A DNA stretch of 11,647 bases from Solobacterium sp. (lineage in GTDB: Bacteria > Bacillota_I > Bacilli_A > Erysipelotrichales > Erysipelotrichaceae): NCBI GenBank assembly GCA_016291725.1, contig JAEEYJ010000158.1, positions 1 to 11,647 on the forward strand, given 5' to 3'. Each line of letters opens with the position of its first letter. The stretch's first letter is position 1. Shown one piece after another: positions 1 to 5,641 of this stretch. A program made the position numbers and the translations under genes. The notes below the pieces were generated by a model. That model searched no databases. It worked only from the letters and a program-made list of their open reading frames with translations, and was not told where the DNA came from.

Positions 1-1077
1 ACAGGCAATTCCCTGTGCCTTTGCGTCAACGACGGTTGTGCCTGTATCCAGCTGGATTTCACACTTCTTTGTACTGTCGATCAGGCTGAACAGACTGATT
101 CTCCGGTCACTGTCAACCAGGACCAGCGTACTGTCGTCCGGGCTGATCATGAAATCCCGGATGATGGCTTCCGAACTGTATTTCCGTACCGCAAAGTAAT
201 CAGACTGATGTTCCGGAATCTGATAGGTGCCGATGGCAGAGGCCAGTGCGTATTCAGCTTCAGCGATTACAGGCCGGTCGTTCTCATCATCCGGCAGGGC
301 AGCCAGCGCCAGCTGTACCGCCAGAATCCTGTCCTGATCATTCAGCGCTTCCAATGATTCGGATGAAAGATACTGCGATTCATGGATCTGGGACTGGCGC
401 AGGTTCTCCAGTGCCAGTTCCAGGTTTTCGTTGATCCGGGCGTTGGACCAGAGCAGGTAGGAGATCGCTGCTGCACCGGCTGTTCCTGCCGCGGCTGTCA
501 TCATTCTCCTGCGCTGTGTCCGGTACTGCTCCGCACGCTGCACCAGTTCATCGTAGGAGCAGCCGATCATTACCGCAGCGAGCCGGGGCAGTTCCTTCTT
601 CCTTGCTGCTCTGAACGGCATACGGTAGTCGCAGGACAAAGGCTCCAGAGGTATTCTGGTTTCCTGGATATTCCCGTCTTTGTCCACTTCGGTCTCAATC
701 CGGTACTTCAAACGTTCAGGAATGACATCCTCCGGTTCTCCGTGGGAGAGCACGGTCAGAACACATTCCTGGCTGTGCGTTTCCAGGAACAGATTGATTT
801 CCCGCTGCACCCACTGGGATTCTGCTGTATGCTCCGAACATATGACGATAAGATAGTCCGACTGGCGCAGGGCTGTCTCGATATCATCGCTGAGATTGCT
901 GGTCAGCGGGAGTTCATCCTTGTCCCGGAAGATCCGCTCAATCCGTTCAATGCGGGCAGATTCCTTCAGGCTCTCAGGAATGCGGAAATGCTCCAGCTGC
1001 GACTGGACTTCCTTCGCTACTTCAATGTCACGCTTTTCGTGGCGGTAGGAAATAAATGCGTTGTAATGATTGATCAT
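1..1077 (-). CDS. TIR-domain membrane protein with C-terminal propeller-like region (3' end outside window)
   Basis: The first 359 residues are present; the gene runs off the left edge. Residues 1-125 form a bacterial TIR domain. It opens with YNAFISYRH, has RIFRDKDELP near 48-57 and SDYLIVICS near 73-81, and its helix WVQREI carries Glu93 at the position of the catalytic Glu of TIR NAD-cleaving enzymes. A hydrophobic segment at about 192-210 should cross the membrane. It is followed by a helical stretch ending in a QLALAALPDD motif, often found just before WD40-type propellers, and by propeller-like beta repeats from about 292 (SPDDSTLVLVDSDRRISLF). The TIR domain would face the cytoplasm. 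The start ATG has AAGGTGA upstream and lies 16 bp after the DUF1893 stop, so the two genes form one operon. NAD hydrolysis, signalling or defence is inferred from the family; the real role is unknown. Confidence 0.9.
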   Translation of the reverse strand, partial: MINHYNAFISYRHEKRDIEVAKEVQSQLEHFRIPESLKESARIERIERIFRDKDELPLTSNLSDDIETALRQSDYLIVICSEHTAESQWVQREINLFLETHSQECVLTVLSHGEPEDVIPERLKYRIETEVDKDGNIQETRIPLEPLSCDYRMPFRAARKKELPRLAAVMIGCSYDELVQRAEQYRTQRRRMMTAAAGTAGAAAISYLLWSNARINENLELALENLRQSQIHESQYLSSESLEALNDQDRILAVQLALAALPDDENDRPVIAEAEYALASAIGTYQIPEHQSDYFAVRKYSSEAIIRDFMISPDDSTLVLVDSDRRISLFSLIDSTKKCEIQLDTGTTVVDAKAQGIAC

Positions 1078-1093
1078 GTTTCACCTTGTATGA

Positions 1094-1534
1094 TTACTTG
1101 TACTTGATTCCCATTCTGTCCAGGGTTGCGAGGATTGTGTCCAGCACCAGACTGAAATCATCTTCATCAATGTTGTGCAGAGCAGCTTCGAAGGGACCTT
1201 CGGCCTGCTTGGAAGGGTTGAGGATCATCTCCACCATCTGCCCGTATTCAATCCGGATTCCCTTGCGCAGGGCAATCTCCAGGGCAGTCCGGCTGATTAC
1301 ATCCGCATAGATTTCCCGGATGCCGCAATGGATGGCAATGATGACGGCTGCCTTTCCGATGATCCTGTCTGCCTGGTACAGCGGTCTGCAGCTCTGTTTC
1401 TCGTAGAGATCCAGCACCTCCAGCATCGGCAGGATTCCTTTCCCGCTGCTTCTGAGCAGGACATCGTTCTCATCCGCAATTACGCAGGTGAGCTGTTCGT
1501 TGTGCAGGATCTCTCTGCATACATCAATGTTCAT
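1094..1534 (-). CDS. DUF1893 (TM1506-like) protein
   Basis: This 146-residue protein matches the DUF1893/TM1506 family from memory: a small protein with a cytidine-deaminase-like fold and no established function. Visible family features are the N-terminal VIADENDVLLRSSGKGI strand-turn, DRIIGKAA at 57-64, IREIYADVIS at 72-81 and an ILNP segment near 104-107. The family usually has a CPME-like motif after this point; here it reads GPFE (113-116), so the cysteine is missing. The HxE and PCxxC zinc motifs of true deaminases are absent. I chose the second of two adjacent ATGs because AAGGAG then lies 6 bases upstream; the reading frame is open up to 1645, but that part does not look like the family. 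It is the first gene of the unit that continues into the TIR gene. A role together with the TIR protein is only suggested by linkage. Confidence 0.85.
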   Translation of the reverse strand: MNIDVCREILHNEQLTCVIADENDVLLRSSGKGILPMLEVLDLYEKQSCRPLYQADRIIGKAAVIIAIHCGIREIYADVISRTALEIALRKGIRIEYGQMVEMILNPSKQAEGPFEAALHNIDEDDFSLVLDTILATLDRMGIKYK

Positions 1535-1616
1535 CATGGACTCCTTCCTGAACCGATGCCGGATTCCCGGGGTCTGAGCATCATAGCAGGTGCTGATCAA
1601 TGCGCCTGCTTCCTGT

Positions 1617-1645
1617 TTTCTATGATATAGGAAAGCAGTGCACAA
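1617..1645 (-). promoter_or_regulatory. weak candidate promoter for the DUF1893-TIR operon
   Basis: On the minus strand TTGTGC (1640-1645) and TAGAAA (1617-1622) are separated by 17 bp. Matches to the sigma-70 boxes are only 3/6 and 4/6, so this is a guess. It would give a leader of about 80 nt before the DUF1893 start, containing an imperfect hairpin at 1585-1610. Confidence 0.25.
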
Positions 1646-1709
1646 GTGTGTATATTTTGCCGCACACCGCGATGCCGGCTGAAAAACGATTGTTCAGTGA
1701 GGCATTCAG

Positions 1710-1740
1710 AAAAAGAAAAGCACACTGTGAAGCGTGCTTT
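1710..1740 (-). terminator. intrinsic terminator after the amidohydrolase gene
   Basis: Read on the minus strand, two 10-base arms (1731-1740 and 1717-1726) pair fully with one G-U, around a 4-base loop. They are followed by a T-rich run (TTTTCTTTTT). It sits 9 bp after the amidohydrolase stop codon and separates that gene from the DUF1893-TIR unit. Confidence 0.85.
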
Positions 1741-1748
1741 CTGCTTGT

Positions 1749-2696
1749 TCAGTCTTTGTAGAACTCTGCAGCGTTGGTGTACAGGATCCGCTTGATCGTA
1801 TCCTTCTGCAGCGGCAGATCCTCCACCTGCTTTGCCAGATCGTCCACGGAGATGGACTGTGTGGTCCAGTTGGACGCGAAGCACAGTCTGTCCTTCAGCT
1901 GGGTCTCGGCATAGAACAGATAGGGTTCATAGCCGGAGCCGCGCATGTTCATCTTGCGGGGCTCATGGGTTTCAAAGTTCAGGTATACATTCTGATGACG
2001 GTAGGCCAGGGCGATGAAGTCCAGTACCCACGGCCAGCCGGATACACCGGCCATGATCTTCAGTTCCGGGAAATCCCTGGCTACTTCATCAATGTAGCGG
2101 GGATGCCCGATGTCATACGGAACCGCCTTGGACAGGTTGAGACTGCTGTAGATATGTACAGGAATACCAAGTTCACAGGCTTTCGCGTAGAGCGGATAGT
2201 TCTTCTTGTCGTTGGCAGCGAGATGGGTGCGGAAAGCCGTCAGATACAGCGCGTGCAGACCATAGTCCTTGACACACTTCTCCAGTTCACGAACAGCTTC
2301 CATTCCCTTGTTCGGGTCAACAAAGATAAACCCCTTGAACCTGTCAGGATGAGCGTGAACGATCTCCGCTGTCTTCTTGTTGTCGTGTCTGCTGTCACAG
2401 GTAATGCCCCAGGCAACATTGATGGAATCCAGATATTCCACAAACTTGTCCGGTGTCATGGCGTTTTTCTTCGCAGCATCTTCGACGGTCTTCTTCCAGG
2501 CGTCTTCACCTTCTGTTTCCAGGATTCTGTCCAGATCGTCAATGTTCAGACCGATCTGTTCCGCAATACCGGGCGCATACGCTGTTTTGTAGCCGCGGTA
2601 ATTGGGATCCAGGCACATGTTGGTGAGCATCTGTACGCATTCGTCTGCCTGCATGGGCATGTCGAGGCAGAGGTCGATGATCGGATAATCACGCAT
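1749..2696 (-). CDS. amidohydrolase-2 family protein with substituted metal-binding site
   Basis: A 315-residue TIM-barrel protein of the amidohydrolase-2 type (ACMSD/oxalomesaconate hydratase-like). The fold is recognisable throughout: IID at 6-8, FKGFIFVDP (120-128), YPLYAKACELGIPVHI (167-182), FPELKIM (209-215) followed by GWPWVLD (220-226), LCFASNW (271-277) and the C-terminal ILYTNAAEF. Each canonical metal ligand position is changed. HxH after IID is Cys10-x-Asp12; the His after the PV strand is Tyr183; the His before GWPW is Val218; the Asp of the usual GSD motif is Asn276. It may have lost hydrolytic chemistry or use a different site. A perfect AAGGAGG lies 8 bases before the ATG. The upstream DUF401 permease gene points to a shared small-molecule pathway, with the substrate unknown. 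ACMSD-like decarboxylases are relatives, but I would not transfer that activity. Confidence 0.88.
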   Translation of the reverse strand: MRDYPIIDLCLDMPMQADECVQMLTNMCLDPNYRGYKTAYAPGIAEQIGLNIDDLDRILETEGEDAWKKTVEDAAKKNAMTPDKFVEYLDSINVAWGITCDSRHDNKKTAEIVHAHPDRFKGFIFVDPNKGMEAVRELEKCVKDYGLHALYLTAFRTHLAANDKKNYPLYAKACELGIPVHIYSSLNLSKAVPYDIGHPRYIDEVARDFPELKIMAGVSGWPWVLDFIALAYRHQNVYLNFETHEPRKMNMRGSGYEPYLFYAETQLKDRLCFASNWTTQSISVDDLAKQVEDLPLQKDTIKRILYTNAAEFYKD

Positions 2697-2701
2697 GTCT
2701 A

Positions 2702-2776
2702 TTTCCTCCTTGAAGCTATTGTATACGATGCATTTCGGGAAGGAAACAAAAAAGGAGGAAACCGATGTTTCCTCCT
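2702..2776 (-). promoter_or_regulatory. intercistronic control region: terminator arm complementary to the amidohydrolase Shine-Dalgarno
   Basis: The amidohydrolase ribosome site reads AAGGAGGAAA on the minus strand (2702-2711). The 3' arm of the upstream terminator plus its first T residues (2752-2761) reads TTTCCTCCTT, an exact 10-base complement. A read-through transcript could therefore form either the terminator hairpin or a hairpin that hides the ribosome site. A weak promoter for the amidohydrolase may lie in the same 56-bp gap (TTGTTT, 18 bp, TATACA). The complementarity is seen; regulation is inferred. Confidence 0.35.
2747..2776 (-). terminator. intrinsic terminator after the DUF401 permease gene
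   Basis: A perfect 10-bp stem (2767-2776 with 2753-2762) has a 4-base loop and is followed on the minus strand by TTTTTTG. It begins 18 bp after the permease stop codon. It lies between the permease and amidohydrolase genes, so expression of the second depends on read-through or its own promoter. Confidence 0.85.
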
Positions 2777-2794
2777 GTTACTGCAGATAAGGGA

Positions 2795-4006
2795 TCAACC
2801 GATCAATGCTGTCCAGCCCAGATAGTACAGGCAGGCAACGAACAGGAAGGTAACAATGATCGGGATGGTCTGCTTGATCAACGATCCAAGGGATACACCG
2901 AAGTGCTCGCAGGACAGTGTCAGGCAGACATGAGTCGGAGAGATCTGCATGGCTGCGTAGACCGCGCACATGAGCAGGCACAGCAGCGGCAGTCCGGAGC
3001 CCGGAATGGCCGCAAAGGCTACAGGGATCATGGTCGTCGTCATGGTGAGCGAGCCGGCAATGATGGCGCCGAAGAAGCAGATCAGCATGAAGATCAGGAA
3101 GGTCGGAATCGGCAGCTTCGAGAAGAACTCCGGCAGAGCGGAGATGGAATCCGTGGAGGTCAGGATCGCCTTGAAGACATAGACGGCCAGGGTATTGCCG
3201 ATGACCTTCGGCTGCAGGGAACTGATGAAGAAGGGCTTGATCTCCTCCAGGGTAAACCTGCCTGTAAAGACGTAGGCAATGGTCACAAGGAGAATGGTCA
3301 GCGCTACATTCATGCCGAAGCCGACGATCATAACAATCGCAGCCAGGATCGGCCAGATGCCCAGCACGAACTCTTTGAAGTCATTGGCTTTGTTGGAGGA
3401 TTTCGGTCCTTCTGCCTTGACCGGAACCCTTCCTCTGTAGAGGAAGAAGCAGCCGATCAGTACCAGAATGATCATCATCGGCAGCATTCCCAGTACGAAT
3501 TCACCGGCAGCGAATCCCGTCAGTGCCAGAGCGGTCAGGATGGCAGCGTAGGTAGGCATGAATGCCTCGGATACATGGCGGAAGAACGATGCGGCTGTAG
3601 CTTTCTGCTCATTGGTCAGCCGGTCACCGACGGCCTCGCTGATGACATCACCGGAGATGAATACAGCAGGCGCGGCCGGCAGCAGACCGATGATGAACGG
3701 AGCGATTGTACAGGTGATCCAGTTGTTATGGAAGAGGCGTGTCAATGCTTTCTGGGAACGGTCAATCCCGTTGCGGGCTTTGAGCATGCTCTGCATGAAG
3801 GTGATCAGGTACATCATGATGATCAGCTGTATGGTGCTCCAGGCTGTCAGGTCATGGATAATGGCGTTGATGCCTGTCTGCAGCGGTACACCGTTGAGAA
3901 TCCAGCAGACAATCGCTGCAATCGGTGCGGCAACCATCAAAGGCTGCTTCAGTACGATAATGCCGATCATGACAGCAAAGACGATAACCAGTTTCAGTAT
4001 CTGCAT
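2795..4006 (-). CDS. DUF401-family integral membrane permease
   Basis: A 403-residue, very hydrophobic protein with about ten membrane segments (roughly 4-21, 23-39, 55-74, 96-115, 139-158, 164-188, 212-245, 288-306, 320-345, 348-368, 382-403). The C-terminal motif with PTHVCLTLSCEHFG is characteristic of DUF401 proteins, which resemble anion or organic-acid transporters but have no assigned substrate. A hydrophilic loop at about 190-211 and the GAIIAGSLTMTTTMIP stretch suggest two inverted halves. The ATG has AGGAGA 9-10 bases upstream. It is the first gene of a minus-strand pair ending in the amidohydrolase-fold gene, so uptake or export of that protein's ligand is plausible. Substrate unknown. 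Confidence 0.88.
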   Translation of the reverse strand: MQILKLVIVFAVMIGIIVLKQPLMVAAPIAAIVCWILNGVPLQTGINAIIHDLTAWSTIQLIIMMYLITFMQSMLKARNGIDRSQKALTRLFHNNWITCTIAPFIIGLLPAAPAVFISGDVISEAVGDRLTNEQKATAASFFRHVSEAFMPTYAAILTALALTGFAAGEFVLGMLPMMIILVLIGCFFLYRGRVPVKAEGPKSSNKANDFKEFVLGIWPILAAIVMIVGFGMNVALTILLVTIAYVFTGRFTLEEIKPFFISSLQPKVIGNTLAVYVFKAILTSTDSISALPEFFSKLPIPTFLIFMLICFFGAIIAGSLTMTTTMIPVAFAAIPGSGLPLLCLLMCAVYAAMQISPTHVCLTLSCEHFGVSLGSLIKQTIPIIVTFLFVACLYYLGWTALIG

Positions 4007-4037
4007 ATATCACTATCTCCTATCTGAAAACATGAGT

Positions 4038-4066
4038 ATTATATATGCATTTTGGAAAAAAAGGAA
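4038..4066 (-). promoter_or_regulatory. probable promoter of the DUF401 permease gene
   Basis: The minus strand carries a consensus TATAAT (4038-4043), and 17 bp upstream TTCCTT (4061-4066), a poor -35. An AT-rich stretch surrounds it. The -10 box sits about 31 bp before the start codon, in the divergent gap between the permease and the zinc-ribbon gene. Confidence 0.5.
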
Positions 4067-4073
4067 TGTGATC

Positions 4074-4102
4074 GTTTTTCTGCAGTGTATGGTTTCTATA
4101 CT
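4074..4102 (+). promoter_or_regulatory. possible promoter of the zinc-ribbon protein gene
   Basis: TATACT (4097-4102) is a good -10 box, 22 bp before the start codon. The sequence 17 bp upstream (GTTTTT) is a poor -35. It faces away from the permease promoter in the 118-bp divergent gap. Confidence 0.35.
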
Positions 4103-4124
4103 GTTTTCAGCGAGGTAGGAATGT

Positions 4125-5105
4125 ATGGAGAGGGAACTGCGCTATGGATGCGTTGACGATTTCTATGAGACGGTGCTGGGAAGAAAGAAGCCGGCAGCCC
4201 TGGACAGGCTGGAGGAGTGGTTTCCCGGATTGATCATCACAGAGGAAACAAGCGATGACAAAGCAAGGACAGCAGCCCGGTATGATGACCGGGAAGACAG
4301 AATCCATGCCGTACGTGTGAACGGAAAGCTGTACACCGGTGACAATGACCGGATTGCCCAGATTACCGGGAGACTGATCGGCACCGCTGCGTCCAACAAG
4401 GAAAAGGAACGCCGGACAGCAGAGCGGATCCAGAAACGGCTTGCGGCAGAGATCGCGGAAGACAGCAGTACAGCAGCGTATCTGCTGGACAATGTCTATG
4501 ATCATCTTATAGAGATGAACGATGAGCAGATCCAGCAGTTCTATGAAGCTGTATACAGCTATGCACTGGGACTGGCAGCGGCAGAGGAGAAGACAGACAC
4601 CCTGTTTCCGATGGATGAAGAAGTCTACAGCCGGATTGTCTACAATGCGGTATACCAGCTGCACACCGGTACAGGCGGTGGACTGGCCCATGCCTGGCTG
4701 TGGCTGCTGTGCGGCGGTCTGCTGCGCAATGAAGCAGGCCGCATCACCAGGGTCTACGACAGTGCCTGGACACCCCTGTTCCGGGAAGAAGGCATTACAC
4801 GTTCCCTGGCCGATAAAGTCGATTATCTCCTTCATCCGGAAGACTATGAACCCTACTACTGGGGCGATGATACAGAAAAGCGCTTCCCGGGCATTGCCTG
4901 GTACTGTGACGGCTGCGGTGCGCATCTGGATGAACAGAATGGATTTGATGATCATCTTCCGGAGTGGAAGTGCACCGCATGCGGTACAGTAAACCCCATC
5001 GATATAGCGCATGTATACGAGAATGAACAGGACTATCGCAGCGGAGCCGGACCGGTCAACGCACAGCAGTACTATGCAGCGGTAGATGAACGCAGAAAGG
5101 GGTAA
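4125..5105 (+). CDS. conserved protein of unknown function with C-terminal Sec23/Sec24-like zinc ribbon
   Basis: A 326-residue, acidic, soluble protein without signal peptide. Near the C-terminus Cys261-x2-Cys264 and Cys283-x2-Cys286 form a four-cysteine zinc ribbon (WYCDGCGAHL and WKCTACGTVNPID). Bacillota proteins with this ribbon are often labelled Sec23/Sec24 zinc-finger-containing, a similarity of the ribbon only, not evidence of vesicle transport. The N-terminal 250 residues are mostly helical, with a conserved-looking W-rich stretch at about 187-200; I recognise no enzyme motif. GAGG/AGGA sequences precede the ATG, while another ATG 4 bases upstream is out of frame. Just after the stop, another frame stays open for about 30 codons, so the C-terminus may be frame-shifted. 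Its neighbours do not reveal a role. Confidence 0.8.
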   Translation: MERELRYGCVDDFYETVLGRKKPAALDRLEEWFPGLIITEETSDDKARTAARYDDREDRIHAVRVNGKLYTGDNDRIAQITGRLIGTAASNKEKERRTAERIQKRLAAEIAEDSSTAAYLLDNVYDHLIEMNDEQIQQFYEAVYSYALGLAAAEEKTDTLFPMDEEVYSRIVYNAVYQLHTGTGGGLAHAWLWLLCGGLLRNEAGRITRVYDSAWTPLFREEGITRSLADKVDYLLHPEDYEPYYWGDDTEKRFPGIAWYCDGCGAHLDEQNGFDDHLPEWKCTACGTVNPIDIAHVYENEQDYRSGAGPVNAQQYYAAVDERRKG

Positions 5106-5178
5106 AGCCCTGGAAAAAAGATGGGTATACCAATCCGGGTACGGTAACACTACGATGGGATCAGGATGATGAAACGGC

Positions 5179-5209
5179 TTGACCGTTCCCTGCGGAACGG
5201 CAGTACGTT
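5179..5209 (+). promoter_or_regulatory. MerR-type promoter/operator before the merR-like gene
   Basis: TTGACC (5179-5184) is followed after a 19-bp spacer by TACGTT (5204-5209). A perfect dyad, CCGTTCC-CTGC-GGAACGG (5183-5200), fills the space between the boxes. An over-long spacer with the operator inside it is the hallmark of promoters that MerR-family proteins untwist, as at the CueR-controlled copA promoter. The -10 match is weak (3/6). The position implies autoregulation. The expected transcript start near 5216 leaves almost no leader. Confidence 0.75.
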
Positions 5210-5233
5210 GAACATAGCATCGTGTATCCGGTC

Positions 5234-5581
5234 ATGAAGAACAATGCAGCGAAGGAAAAAACATACAGTGTCGGTGAAATCTGTTCTTTAACAAGCGTGA
5301 CAAGAAAGACACTGTTTTACTATGACCGGATCGCTCTGCTGAAGCCGTATGACAGGGTAGGTGTCCAGAACCACAAAGTCTATGACGGTACTGCACTGGA
5401 ACGGCTGCGCAGGATCCTGCTGTATCGTGATGCGGGACTGCAGATCGAGGAGATCCGCAGCATTCTGGATGGTGCACAGGACAGGAATGCCGTGCTCTGC
5501 CGGGTGCTGGAGCGTCTGATGCGGGAGGCAGAGCAGAAGAAGGAACAGATTGCCCGGATCAGGGTCCTGATGAAGGAATGA
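5234..5581 (+). CDS. small MerR-family transcriptional regulator
   Basis: 115 residues from the ATG, or 119 from an in-frame GTG at 5222. Residues 11-30 form the MerR helix-turn-helix (YSVGEICSLTSVTRKTLFYY), then DRIALLKPYDR and a wing ending at HKVYD (to 51), a second helical pair (DAGLQIEEIRSILDG) and a long charged helix (about 82-113) for dimerisation. There is no separate effector-binding domain and no paired cysteines near the C-terminus, so it is unlikely to be a metal sensor of the CueR/ZntR kind. Neither candidate start has a convincing ribosome site. The matching operators before this gene and before the lipoprotein gene, whose -35 starts 4 bp after this stop, make those two promoters its likely targets. 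Inducing signal unknown. Confidence 0.88.
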   Translation: MKNNAAKEKTYSVGEICSLTSVTRKTLFYYDRIALLKPYDRVGVQNHKVYDGTALERLRRILLYRDAGLQIEEIRSILDGAQDRNAVLCRVLERLMREAEQKKEQIARIRVLMKE

Positions 5582-5584
5582 CGA

Positions 5585-5615
5585 TTGACCGTTCCGCAGG
5601 GAACGGAAATAGAGT
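5585..5615 (+). promoter_or_regulatory. MerR-type promoter/operator before the lipoprotein gene
   Basis: TTGACC (5585-5590), a 19-bp spacer, then TAGAGT (5610-5615, 4/6 match to the -10 consensus). The spacer overlaps the dyad CCGTTCC-GCAG-GGAACGG (5589-5606), the exact reverse complement of the dyad before the regulator gene. The same geometry at both sites suggests the same regulator. The predicted transcript start near 5622 leaves a leader of about 20 nt with GGAG before the ATG at 5642. Confidence 0.78.
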
Positions 5616-5641
5616 CTATACAGAAGAACGGAGAAATCATA

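Noticed and set aside
382..1107. Plus-strand open frame of 241 codons.
   Set aside because: It is antisense to the TIR gene, whose protein has clear motifs; the plus-strand translation has none.
1535..1645. N-terminal extension of the DUF1893 protein to 183 residues.
   Set aside because: The extra 37 residues do not resemble the family, and the strong ribosome site lies immediately before the internal ATG pair.
1734..4027. Two long plus-strand open frames (1734-2825 and 2765-4027).
   Set aside because: They mirror the amidohydrolase and DUF401 genes. The second is an Asp/Gln/Arg-rich string that is the complement of hydrophobic codons, not a plausible protein.
4107..5150. Minus-strand open frame of 347 codons, rich in Cys.
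   Set aside because: Antisense to the zinc-ribbon gene, which has a clear metal site, a ribosome site and a candidate promoter.
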